Positions 56,368-64,000 of a stretch of DNA of 64,000 nucleotides are shown piece by piece. Within the stretch, counting starts at the first letter, position 1. Every line of letters starts with the position of its first letter. Source of the DNA: Hyphomicrobiales bacterium. GTDB lineage: Bacteria > Pseudomonadota > Alphaproteobacteria > Rhizobiales > Rhizobiaceae. Position numbers and translations under genes: made by a program. The notes under the pieces are model-generated. The model was given only the letters and a program-made list of their open reading frames with translations, was not told the DNA's origin and searched no databases. The stretch is taken from NCBI GenBank assembly GCA_900471605.1, contig UCEY01000031.1:1-64000 (forward strand), read 5' to 3'.

Positions 56368-56705
56368 TGGAACTTGTTTTGTCCACCGCGATCGGCGTGA
56401 TGACGGGCTGCGGCGTCTGGCTCATCCTGCGTCCGCGCACCTATCAGGTCATTGTCGGCCTTTCGCTGCTTTCCTACGCCGTCAACCTGTTCATCTTCGG
56501 CGTCGGCGGCGTGAAGACCAATGTCCCGCCGATCCTCGTCGATGGCGTTCCCACTTCGGTACTTGCCGATCCGGTGCCGCAGGCGCTGGTGCTGACGGCT
56601 ATCGTCATCGGGTTTGCGACGACGGCGCTGTTCCTCGTCGTGCTTCTGGCCTCCCGAGGGCTGACGGGCACCGACCATGTCGACGGGAGGAACGAGCCGA
56701 AATGA
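56367..56705 (+). CDS. mrpC: Mrp antiporter subunit C
   Basis: The 112-residue membrane subunit is NuoK-like, with three helices (about 1-20, 26-48, 70-95), the conserved LILRPRTYQVIVGLSLLSYAVN segment in part (LRPRTYQVIVG), and PVPQALVLTAIVIGFA. Its ATG overlaps the mrpA stop. It is required for Mrp complex assembly. Confidence 0.94.
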   Translation: MELVLSTAIGVMTGCGVWLILRPRTYQVIVGLSLLSYAVNLFIFGVGGVKTNVPPILVDGVPTSVLADPVPQALVLTAIVIGFATTALFLVVLLASRGLTGTDHVDGRNEPK

Positions 56706-58333
56706 TTGGCTGGGCCCATCACCTCATCATCGCGCCGATCCTCGTGCCGCTGGTCGTGGCCGCACTCCTGCTGTTTTTCGACGAGCGGCAGCGTGTCGCA
56801 AAGGCGATGATCAGCCTCGCCTCGACGCTGATCCTGGTTGCCGTCTCGCTCGCCCTGCTGCGGATCGAAAGCGGCCCGAACGATTTCGACGGCGTCTATC
56901 TTCTCGGAAACTGGGCGGCGCCCTTCGGCATCGTGCTCGTTCTCGACGCGCTGTCGGCCCTGATGCTGCTGCTGACCGCGCTGCTTTCGGTGGCCGCGCT
57001 GGTCTTCTCGCTCGCCCGTTGGCATGCGGTCGGCGCCCATTTCCACACCATGTTCCAGCTCCTGCTGGTCGGCTTGAACGGCGCCTTCCTGACCGGTGAC
57101 CTGTTCAACCTCTTCGTCTTTTTCGAGGTTATGCTGGCGGCATCCTACGGGCTGCTGCTGCACGGGTCCGGGCCGCTGCGTGTCAAGGCGGGCATGCATT
57201 ACATCGCGGTCAACCTTGCCGCAGCGCTCCTGTTCCTGATCGGCGTCAGCCTGATCTACGGCACCGCCGGCACGCTCAACATGGCCGATCTCGCCGCCCG
57301 CATACCCGACATCGAGCCGGACCGCCGCATGCTGATGGAGGCGGGCGCCGGCGTGCTCGGCATCGCCTTCCTGATCAAGGCGGGCATGTGGCCGCTCTGC
57401 TTCTGGCTGCCGACCGCCTATAGCGCCGCCTCCGCCCCGGTCGCCGGCATATTCGCGATCATGAGCAAGCTCGGCATCTACGTCATCCTTCGGCTGACCA
57501 TGCTGCTCTTCGGCGACGGGCCGTCCGCCGGTTTCGGGTCCGACGTGCTGCTTTACGGCGGCATTGCCACCATCATTTTCGGCACGATCGGCGTACTGGC
57601 TTCGCAGGCTCTCGGACGGCTTGCGGGCTTCTCGGTTCTGGTCTCGTCCGGAACCCTGTTGATGGTGCTCGGCATCAATGACGGCGCGATCTCGTCGGGC
57701 GCGCTTCTCTATCTCGTCAGCTCGACGCTGACGATCAGCGCCTTCTTCATGCTGATCGAACTGGTCGAACGCGGCCAGGATGCCGGTGCGATCGTTCTTG
57801 CAGTGACCATGGAAGCCTACGGCGATGCGGACGAGGACGAGCCGGAGGAGGGCGACGGCGTCACCATGCCCGGCACGATGGCGATTCTCGGCATCTGCTT
57901 TGCCGCCTGCGGCATCCTCTTGTCCGGCCTTCCGCCGCTCTCCGGCTTCATCGCCAAGTTCGCGATGCTGTCGGCAATGATGGGCACCGGCGCGATCGGC
58001 GTGCCGCCGACGGCCGCGGTCTGGGTACTGGTCTCTCTCGTTATCCTCTCCGGCATCGCCGCGCTGATTTCGATGACCCGCGCCGGCATCCGCACCTTCT
58101 GGAGCTCGCTCGAGGGAACCGTGCCGCGCGTCCTTGTCATCGAGATCGTGCCGGTGATGTTCCTGCTTTTCCTGACGCTCGCTTTGACCGTCCAGGCTGG
58201 ACCCGCAATGCAGTATATGGACACGACGATCCGAAGCCTCAGCAATCCGAGGATCTATATCGACGCGGTGCGCAACGCGGCGTCCGTCCCCGATTACGAC
58301 GGGGTCGCCTCCGCCGGGACGGGGAGCAGATGA
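56702..58333 (+). CDS. mrpD: Mrp antiporter subunit D
   Basis: The 543-residue NuoN/NuoM-like subunit has about 14 helices, a Lys/Glu proton path (FFEVMLAASYGLLL and LIKAGMWPLCFWLPTAY) and GFIAKF near the end. An Asp/Glu-rich insert, D-A-D-E-D-E-P-E-E-G-D-G (about residues 375-388), is notable. The start at 56702 overlaps the mrpC stop (ATGA). It is essential for Na+/H+ exchange in all Mrp systems. Confidence 0.95.
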   Translation: MIGWAHHLIIAPILVPLVVAALLLFFDERQRVAKAMISLASTLILVAVSLALLRIESGPNDFDGVYLLGNWAAPFGIVLVLDALSALMLLLTALLSVAALVFSLARWHAVGAHFHTMFQLLLVGLNGAFLTGDLFNLFVFFEVMLAASYGLLLHGSGPLRVKAGMHYIAVNLAAALLFLIGVSLIYGTAGTLNMADLAARIPDIEPDRRMLMEAGAGVLGIAFLIKAGMWPLCFWLPTAYSAASAPVAGIFAIMSKLGIYVILRLTMLLFGDGPSAGFGSDVLLYGGIATIIFGTIGVLASQALGRLAGFSVLVSSGTLLMVLGINDGAISSGALLYLVSSTLTISAFFMLIELVERGQDAGAIVLAVTMEAYGDADEDEPEEGDGVTMPGTMAILGICFAACGILLSGLPPLSGFIAKFAMLSAMMGTGAIGVPPTAAVWVLVSLVILSGIAALISMTRAGIRTFWSSLEGTVPRVLVIEIVPVMFLLFLTLALTVQAGPAMQYMDTTIRSLSNPRIYIDAVRNAASVPDYDGVASAGTGSR

Positions 58334-58809
58334 TGTTGCCCTATCCGCTGCTCACCCTGTCGCTGGTCCTGATGTGGCTGCTGCTCAACGGCTTCACGCC
58401 CGGCCATCTCGTGCTCGGCATCCTGGTCGCTGTCTTCGCCTCCTGGGCGATGGCGTCGCTGCGCCCGGACAAGCCGCGGCTTGCCAAATGGTATCTGCTG
58501 CCGAAACTGTTCGGGATCGTGCTCTATGACATCGTCAGGTCGAACATCGCGGTTGCGCTGATCATCCTCAAAATCGGCCGGCGTAGCCACAACCCCGGTT
58601 TCCTGACGGTCGAGCTGGATGTCGAGAACCATCTCGCCATAGCCGTCCTCGCGGTCGTGGTGACAAGCACCCCCGGATCCGCCTGGCTGGAATACGATTC
58701 CAACGACCGGACGGTGCTGCTGCATGTCCTTGACCTCGACAACGAGGCGGAGTGGCGCAACACGATCAAGAACAGATACGAGAAGCTGCTGATGGAGATT
58801 TTCGCATGA
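58330..58809 (+). CDS. mrpE: Mrp antiporter subunit E
   Basis: The 159-residue subunit has two to three N-terminal helices and a soluble C-terminal domain (about 90-159) with ITPGSxWLE-type conservation, here TSTPGSAWLEYD. Its start overlaps the mrpD stop. It stabilises the assembled complex. Confidence 0.93.
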   Translation: MMLPYPLLTLSLVLMWLLLNGFTPGHLVLGILVAVFASWAMASLRPDKPRLAKWYLLPKLFGIVLYDIVRSNIAVALIILKIGRRSHNPGFLTVELDVENHLAIAVLAVVVTSTPGSAWLEYDSNDRTVLLHVLDLDNEAEWRNTIKNRYEKLLMEIFA

Positions 58810-59087
58810 GCGCCATCATTCTCTTCACCGCAGTCTCGATCGCCCAGCTGATGCTGGCGGCGGCGATGGCGATCGCCTCCGTGCGCATGTTCCGGGGCCC
58901 GAGGGCGCAGGACCGGATCATCGGCCTCGACACGCTCTATATCAACGCCATGCTGCTGCTGGTGACCTTCGGCATCGGCACCGGGCGGGTGATCTATTTC
59001 GAGTCCGCGCTCGTCATCGGCATGCTGGGCTTCGTTGCGACCGTGGCGCTCGCGAAATTCCTGATGCGCGGGGAGGTGATCGAATGA
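58806..59087 (+). CDS. mrpF: Mrp antiporter subunit F
   Basis: The 93-residue subunit has three helices, the conserved FRGPRAQDRIIGLDTL loop (about 28-43) and an ES-ALVIGMLGFVATVA final helix. It overlaps mrpE by 4 bp. The start at 58806 is preferred over an upstream in-frame ATG at 58752. Confidence 0.93.
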   Translation: MSAIILFTAVSIAQLMLAAAMAIASVRMFRGPRAQDRIIGLDTLYINAMLLLVTFGIGTGRVIYFESALVIGMLGFVATVALAKFLMRGEVIE

Positions 59088-59485
59088 TCCATTCCGCTGC
59101 CGACATTCCCGTCTGGGCCGCCATCGCGGTCGCATTTTTCCTGCTGGTCGGCTCCGGCCTGGCCCTGATCGGCGCGATCGGCTTCCTGCGCCTGCCGACC
59201 TTCTACGAGCGCATTCATGCGCCGACGCTCGGCACGAGCTGGGGGATCGGCGGCGTCATGCTCGCTTCGATGATCTTCTTCACCGTCTCTTCGGGACGCC
59301 TCGTATTCCACGAGATACTGATCGGGATTTTCGTGACCGTGACCACGCCGATCACCTTCATGATGTTGGCGCGCGCGGCCCTCCACCGCGACCGGGCGGA
59401 AGGAAACGGCAATGTTCCCGACAAGCAGAACAAGAGCCAGGTCGCCCAGGATGTCTTGGGCGTAAACGAGCCCGGTAACGGATAG
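59084..59485 (+). CDS. mrpG: Mrp antiporter subunit G
   Basis: The 133-residue subunit has three helices, the family motif IGFLRLPTFYERIHAPT (about 32-48) and a hydrophilic C-terminal tail. It overlaps mrpF by 4 bp and closes the operon A(B)-C-D-E-F-G. The fused A/B order with the same C-to-G series is that of the rhizobial pha antiporters. Confidence 0.94.
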   Translation: MIHSAADIPVWAAIAVAFFLLVGSGLALIGAIGFLRLPTFYERIHAPTLGTSWGIGGVMLASMIFFTVSSGRLVFHEILIGIFVTVTTPITFMMLARAALHRDRAEGNGNVPDKQNKSQVAQDVLGVNEPGNG

Positions 59486-59879
59486 GTTCGGCAAGGTCGT
59501 CCTGCCGGCAGTCAAGCCTCGAGAGCATTTCCCCGATAACGCCTGTCCTTCAGCGCGACGCTGCTGACTGTCCACGCATATGACGGCCGAGCAGGCCGGG
59601 ACAGATGCATCCCTCAATTTTGCGATCAATGCCGAGGGAACCAATCTTTTCGGACCGAACATCGAGCGGAGGTTTGGCGGCGAAGAGAGTGGACAACGCG
59701 TGGTTCGTAAACCGTTGTGAGGACGCGGAAAAGGTGTGTCTCTCTGCTTGTTTCGCTTCCGGGATACAGCGGATATTGCCCGTCCCAAGGCTGCGGCGCA
59801 ATGTCCTTTCTTTTGCTGATGACAGACTCACTGAGCAACAATATACCGTCAATCCAGGACTAACGATCGGACGTGATGG
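59486..59879. other. Intergenic region between mrpG and the MocR gene
   Basis: This 394-bp region holds no supported gene. Small open frames occur on both strands without ribosome sites or family resemblance. It carries a candidate promoter for the MocR gene near its right end. Confidence 0.5.
59819..59847 (+). promoter_or_regulatory. Candidate promoter of the MocR gene
   Basis: ATGACA (59819-59824) and TATACC (59842-59847) are separated by 17 bp, and the predicted transcript starts about 25 bases before the ATG at 59880. Confidence 0.4.
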
Positions 59880-61283
59880 ATGAAGAACTGGAAGCCTGAC
59901 CTGACCCGCAGCCGCTCCCCGCGTTACATGGCGATTGCCGATGTCATCGAGATGGACTTGAGGAGCGGCAACCTTACGGTAGGCGACCGGTTGCCGCCGC
60001 AGCGCGAGCTGGCCAAGCTGCTCGATGTCGATTTCACCACGGTGGCGCGGGGCTATCTAGAAGCGCAGAAGCGCGGCCTCGTCAGTTCGCATGTGGGGAG
60101 GGGGACGTTCGTGACGGGCGGTGCCGAGAAGGAGCGCCGGGGTTTCGTTTCCGACGCCGCGCCCGATCCCCGCCGAGCCTCGATCGTCGATTTTTCCATG
60201 AACATGCCGCCGGAGCCGGATGATCCGGACCTGATCGCGCGGATGCAGGAAGGGCTTGCCGCCGTCGCCGCCAACCTCGTGCCTTTGTTGCGTTATCAGG
60301 CTTTTGGCGGCGCCGGCATGGACAAGGAAGCGGCTGCCGTCTGGCTCGGCCGGCGCGGTCTTGTACCGTCGCAGGACCGCGTTTTCGTCACTCCCGGCGC
60401 GCATCCGGCCCTGCTGGCGATCCTCGGTATGCTGGCAAAACCGGGCGAGACGGTGCTGTCGGAGAACATCACCTATCCCGGCATCCGCTCGATCGCCGCC
60501 CAGTTGCGATTGAACCTCGTCGGCCTGCCGATGGACGACGAGGGCATTGTCCCTTCGGCCTTTGCGGAGGCATGCGAGAAAAAGAAGCCCAGGGCGCTCT
60601 ATCTCAACCCCGTCCTGCAGAACCCGATAACGCTGACCATTCCGGAACGGCGCCGCGAGGAGATCTGCGCCGTGGCGCGCAAATACGGGGTGCCGATCGT
60701 CGAGGACGATGCCTATGGCTTCATTCCACTCCGGAGCCCCACACCGCTGGCGGCGATCGCGCCCGATCTGACCTGGCATATCGGCGGGCTTTCCAAATCC
60801 ATCGGCGCCGGCCTCAGGCTCGCCTATGTGGTCGCTCCGGATACCAAGGCGGCGTGGCCCTTCGTCAGCGCCATGCGTGCCAACAATGTCATGGCATCGC
60901 CGCTCTCGACAGCGCTTGCCACCCGCTGGATCGAGGATGGCACGGCCGACGGCATCCTGCAGTTCATCCGCGCCGAAACCTCGGCCCGCCAGGCGCTTGT
61001 CGCGGACATATTGCCGAAGGGCAGCTATCGCGGCGACCCGGCCAGCTTCAACATCTGGCTGCCGCTGACGCAGGGCTGGACCCGCTCGACATTCGGCAGT
61101 CATATGCGCTCCGCTGGCATCGGCGTGGTGGCAAGCGATGCCTTCACGGTCGACGGTCCGGCACCTGAAGCGGTGCGCGTATGTCTCGGCGGCCCGATCC
61201 AGCGGCCGGCGCTCAAGGCGGCACTGGAATTCATGGGGCACGCCCTGGAAACCTCGCCCGAAATGGCTGGCTCCTTCTTCTGA
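59880..61283 (+). CDS. MocR/GabR-type PLP-dependent regulator
   Basis: The 467-residue protein joins a GntR winged helix (about residues 10-80, with GDRLPPQRELAKLLDVDFTTVAR) to a fold-type I aminotransferase-like domain (about 105-455). The PLP lysine lies in GGLSKSIGAG (about residue 307) and the Asp in IVEDDAYGF. These regulators sense amines or vitamin B6 compounds. The target is unknown, since no divergent gene adjoins it; the next gene is DUF983 on the same strand. The first helix begins at the chosen ATG. Confidence 0.93.
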   Translation: MKNWKPDLTRSRSPRYMAIADVIEMDLRSGNLTVGDRLPPQRELAKLLDVDFTTVARGYLEAQKRGLVSSHVGRGTFVTGGAEKERRGFVSDAAPDPRRASIVDFSMNMPPEPDDPDLIARMQEGLAAVAANLVPLLRYQAFGGAGMDKEAAAVWLGRRGLVPSQDRVFVTPGAHPALLAILGMLAKPGETVLSENITYPGIRSIAAQLRLNLVGLPMDDEGIVPSAFAEACEKKKPRALYLNPVLQNPITLTIPERRREEICAVARKYGVPIVEDDAYGFIPLRSPTPLAAIAPDLTWHIGGLSKSIGAGLRLAYVVAPDTKAAWPFVSAMRANNVMASPLSTALATRWIEDGTADGILQFIRAETSARQALVADILPKGSYRGDPASFNIWLPLTQGWTRSTFGSHMRSAGIGVVASDAFTVDGPAPEAVRVCLGGPIQRPALKAALEFMGHALETSPEMAGSFF

Positions 61284-61416
61284 TTTTTCATCGTCCCGCG
61301 ACGCCGAACCGGAATGCCTGCGGCATTCTGGCCAATCGACACATTGAATGCATCAATTTATAGGAATGAATGCAATCAATATTCGCTTTGACTGCTTTTT
61401 CGCAAGGACGATGATC

Positions 61417-61797
61417 ATGGATCATGAATGGCCTCCTCTCCCTCCCATGCAGACCGGCATCCGCGGACGCTGCCCGCGCTGCGGGCAGGGGCATCTCTTC
61501 AACGGCTTCCTGACGCTCAATCGCAAGTGCGAGGCCTGCGGACTGGACTATTCCTTTGCGGATCCCGCCGACGGTCCGGCCTTCTTCGTGATCTGCTTTG
61601 CCTGCGTGCCGAGCGTGCTTCTCGGCGTCTGGCTGGAAGTGCAATTCCAGCCCGCCTGGTGGGTTCACCTGCTGGTGACGCTGCCCTTCATGCTGCTCAC
61701 CTGTATTCCGCCGCTTCGGCCGCTGAAAGGCTGGCTGGTGGCGAGCCAGTATTTCTACAAGGCGGAAGAAGGCAAGCTGGCGAGACGCGCCAGCTAG
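61417..61797 (+). CDS. DUF983 membrane protein with CxxC zinc-ribbon
   Basis: The 126-residue protein has two C-x-x-C pairs (C-P-R-C near residue 17 and C-E-A-C near residue 38), forming a zinc-ribbon-like head, and two membrane helices (about 55-75 and 82-102). It is DUF983, sometimes found near cytochrome-oxidase assembly genes, but the role is not established. The start at 61417 has AAGGA 8 bases upstream. Other ATGs at 61348, 61366 and 61411 are less likely. Confidence 0.88.
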   Translation: MDHEWPPLPPMQTGIRGRCPRCGQGHLFNGFLTLNRKCEACGLDYSFADPADGPAFFVICFACVPSVLLGVWLEVQFQPAWWVHLLVTLPFMLLTCIPPLRPLKGWLVASQYFYKAEEGKLARRAS

Positions 61798-61803
61798 GCC
61801 CGG

Positions 61804-62949
61804 TCATTTGCCGTGATTGACCGGAGTGCCGAGGAAGCCTGTCAATTCCCGCGCTGCCGCACCGCCCGCCCGGTTCGCCCCGATCGTCGAAGCGGACGGG
61901 CCGTAACCGACCAGGTGAATGCGCGGGTCTTTATCGACCTGGGTCGCCAGCCGGCCGGTCATAAGGATGCCGCCGCTCGTCTCGCGCAGCTGCAGCGGGG
62001 CGAGATGGTCAAGCGAGCTGCGAAAACCCGTACACCAGAGGATCACATCGGCCCGCCGCTCGGAACCGTCCGGCCAGCGGACGCCGTGTTCGGTGATCTC
62101 GGAAAACATCGGCAGCCTGTCCAGTGCACCGCGCTCCCGCGCCGCCTGGATCGCAGGCGTGACGGGCAGGCCGGTGACCGAGACCACCGAACCCGGCGGA
62201 AGGCCCTGACGGACACGGTCTTCCACCAGCGCCACGGCGGCGCGTCCTGCCTCCGGCGTGAACGGCTCGTCGCGGAATTTCGGTTCCCGTCGCGTCACCC
62301 AGGTGGTCGTGGTGACACGGGAAATTTCGTCGAGCAGCTGGATCGCCGAAATCCCGCCGCCGACCACGACGACATGCTGGCCGGCAAATTCCTCCGCGGT
62401 GCGATAATCCCGCGTGTGGAGCTGACGTCCTTGGAACCGCTGAGCGCCGGGATAGTCGGGAATATAGGGTGATTCCCAGGTCCCGGTCGCATTGATCAAT
62501 CCCCGTGCCGAGAAGGCACCCCGATCGGTTTCGACCCTCAGCCGGTCTCCCCGGTTGCAGACGACCGTCACCTCGACGGGGCGATGGACGCGCAGATCGA
62601 AGGCTTGCTCGTAGGCCGCGAAATATTGCGGCACGGCGACGGATGCCTTCACCTGATCGGCGGCGGTATCGACCGCCTCGTCGAACCGCATTCCGGGGAG
62701 ATCGTGAACACGGTTGGCGGTTGCGAGCGTCAGGGACGGCCAGCGGAACTGCCAGGCGCCGCCGGGCTCCGGAGACTGGTCGAAAACGACAAAGTCTCTG
62801 TCCGGCGCAAGGCCGAGTTTCCGCAGGTGATAGGCTGAAGACAAACCCGCCTGGCCCGCTCCGATCACGACGATATCGACCTTGATCGCCACGCGGGCAT
62901 GATCAGGTTTGTCGTCCGTATTTTGATCCGGTTCGGAGTCTGCGGCCAT
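61804..62949 (-). CDS. FAD/NAD(P)-binding flavoprotein (FMO-like)
   Basis: The 381-residue protein has an FAD Rossmann loop (VIGAGQAGLSSA, about residues 28-39), an NADPH loop (VVVGGGISA, about 194-202) and an ATG-type sequence (INATGTWESPYIP, about 152-164). It resembles flavin monooxygenases or thioredoxin-reductase-like oxidoreductases; the substrate is unknown. The ATG at 62949 is conventional. It converges with the DUF983 gene, 6 bp between the stops. Confidence 0.88.
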   Translation of the reverse strand: MAADSEPDQNTDDKPDHARVAIKVDIVVIGAGQAGLSSAYHLRKLGLAPDRDFVVFDQSPEPGGAWQFRWPSLTLATANRVHDLPGMRFDEAVDTAADQVKASVAVPQYFAAYEQAFDLRVHRPVEVTVVCNRGDRLRVETDRGAFSARGLINATGTWESPYIPDYPGAQRFQGRQLHTRDYRTAEEFAGQHVVVVGGGISAIQLLDEISRVTTTTWVTRREPKFRDEPFTPEAGRAAVALVEDRVRQGLPPGSVVSVTGLPVTPAIQAARERGALDRLPMFSEITEHGVRWPDGSERRADVILWCTGFRSSLDHLAPLQLRETSGGILMTGRLATQVDKDPRIHLVGYGPSASTIGANRAGGAAARELTGFLGTPVNHGK

Positions 62950-63169
62950 GCTGGATATCGATAGGAGTGAGGTGGTGGGGAACGGGTAGATGAGGCTTAT
63001 ACGTCTGCGAAAGGCGCTTCAAGCTGCATGGCTTGCAATCAGAAGTGGCGGCGGTATAGTTGCATCAGGTTTCATTCATGCCATTCCCATCCAAGCTCGA
63101 TGTTCGCATACACTCGCGGCGGGCGCCGGACCTGTGCCATAGTCCAGGCTCCCACATGAAAGCGATTCC
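62950..63169. other. Intergenic region before recQ
   Basis: This 220-bp spacer has no supported gene. It separates the flavoprotein and recQ, which are divergent. Promoter elements are not clear. Confidence 0.4.
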
Positions 63170-64000
63170 ATGCAGCCGACCCAAAACCGCCTCGCTCCCC
63201 TGTTCGACAACGAAGGCACGAAAAACCCGCTCGATGTGCTGAAGCGCGTTTACGGTTATTCATCCTTCCGGGGCAAGCAGGCCGCTGTCGTCGAACAGGT
63301 CGTGTCGGGCGGCGACGCCGTGGTTCTGTTTCCGACCGGTGCCGGCAAGTCGCTCTGCTTCCAGATCCCCGCGCTCTGCCGCGATGGCGTCGGCATCGTC
63401 GTTTCGCCGCTGATCGCGCTGATGCGCGACCAGGTGGAGGCGCTGAAGCAACTCGGCGTGCGCGCGGCCGCCCTCAACTCCTCGCTGACGCGCGAAGAAT
63501 TCTTCGATGTCCGCCGGGCGATCGCGAACGGCGATCTCGATCTTCTCTATGTGACGCCCGAGCGCATCGTCACGCCGGCTTTCAAGGAGATGATCGGCAA
63601 TGCGAAGATCGCATTGTTCGCGATCGACGAAGCGCATTGCGTTTCTCAATGGGGCCACGACTTCCGCCCGGAATATCGCGAACTCGGCAATCTCGCCGAG
63701 CTTTACCCCGGCGTGCCGCGCATGGCGCTGACGGCGACCGCCGACCCGCATACCCGCGACGACATCATCGACAGGCTTGCGCTGCGTTCGGCCGAGGTCT
63801 TCACCACGTCGTTCGACCGCCCGAACATCGCCTACGAAATCGTCGAGCGCGACCAGCCGCGGCAGCAGTTGTTGCGCTTCCTGTCCCGCCACAAGGGTTC
63901 GAGCGGCATCGTCTATTGCCTGTCGCGCGCCAAGGTCGAGGATACGGCCGAGTGGCTGAACGGGCAGGGCATTCGCGCGCTTGCCTATCATGCCGGCATG
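63170..64000 (+). CDS. recQ: ATP-dependent DNA helicase RecQ (5' part)
   Basis: The frame is open from ATG 63170 to the window end, giving 277 residues of a protein of about 600. It shows the RecQ helicase core: [10 protein letters not shown] near residue 30, Walker [11 protein letters not shown] (about 60-70), [13 protein letters not shown], the DEAH box (AIDEAHC) and ALTATAD, then SFDRPNI. RecQ unwinds recombination intermediates and works with RecF/RecO-type repair. The start has a weak ribosome site and may lie slightly elsewhere. Confidence 0.93.
   Translation, partial: MQPTQNRLAPLFDNEGTKNPLDVLKRVYGYSSFRGKQAAVVEQVVSGGDAVVLFPTGAGKSLCFQIPALCRDGVGIVVSPLIALMRDQVEALKQLGVRAAALNSSLTREEFFDVRRAIANGDLDLLYVTPERIVTPAFKEMIGNAKIALFAIDEAHCVSQWGHDFRPEYRELGNLAELYPGVPRMALTATADPHTRDDIIDRLALRSAEVFTTSFDRPNIAYEIVERDQPRQQLLRFLSRHKGSSGIVYCLSRAKVEDTAEWLNGQGIRALAYHAGM

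Noticed and set aside
59550..59883. Small frames of about 90-100 codons on both strands before the MocR gene
   Set aside because: They have no ribosome site, no family resemblance and overlap each other.

Overview
The window is a 64 kb chromosomal stretch from an alphaproteobacterium, almost certainly a member of the Rhizobiaceae (Rhizobium/Agrobacterium/Shinella/Ensifer-like). The evidence is high GC coding sequence, a B12-dependent class II ribonucleotide reductase, a HWE-family histidine kinase, DUF982, DUF1236 and DUF1203 proteins, a PhaA/Mrp-type antiporter with fused A and B subunits, a RIME-like mosaic intergenic repeat, EcfG-type (GGAAC-N16/17-CGTT) promoters and a FixK/FNR-like box. 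It is ordinary housekeeping and accessory chromosome. I see no prophage, no insertion sequence, no CRISPR array and no rRNA operon. The last gene (recQ) runs off the right edge.

Layout. 0-3.2 kb: an outer-membrane barrel, a Gly-rich secreted protein and a small lower-GC patch with a DUF1508 protein and an HNH-like zinc-cluster protein. 3.2-11.6 kb: nrdJ with candidate NrdR boxes, gpt, a tandem universal stress protein behind a FixK/FNR-like box, a CinA-type protein, wrbA and a small exported protein. 11.8-18 kb: tRNA-Leu(UAA), a PrpA-type phosphatase, trkH, ilvA, a lipase-like hydrolase, a glycerophosphodiesterase and a HlyU-like protein. 18-24.5 kb: an Amt-PAS-GGDEF-EAL fusion, a second membrane diguanylate cyclase, azoR and a divergent LysR gene. 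24.5-32.2 kb: zntB, a DUF2087 protein, phzF, a Tat-exported cyclic-nucleotide phosphodiesterase, a translationally coupled kinase/response-regulator pair and a PilZ protein.

32.2-43.7 kb: a TetR-EamA exporter pair with a perfect operator, an Lrp/alanine dehydrogenase pair, an autoregulated-looking PadR gene, the cysK-alaX-sseA-GNAT operon, a ChrR-like protein that has lost most zinc ligands of its anti-sigma fold, and two stress genes with EcfG-type promoters. 43.7-53 kb: a complete putative catabolic locus with a GntR/FCD regulator, a peptide/oligosaccharide-type ABC importer and two enolase-superfamily sugar-acid dehydratases. 53-59.5 kb: a six-gene Mrp Na+/H+ antiporter operon whose every junction overlaps by a few bases and whose first gene has no ATG, GTG or TTG at its natural N-terminus. 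59.9-64 kb: a MocR regulator, a DUF983 protein, a flavoprotein and the start of recQ.

Two themes stand out. The first is cyclic-di-GMP: an ammonium-channel-linked GGDEF/EAL protein, a second cyclase and a PilZ effector lie within 14 kb. The second is stress and redox adaptation, with EcfG, FixK/FNR and NrdR-like sites, the Mrp antiporter, K+ uptake and sulfur metabolism. The least-described candidates are the Amt-c-di-GMP receptor, the sugar-acid locus and the zinc-less ChrR homologue. All functions are read from sequence patterns; no database search was run.
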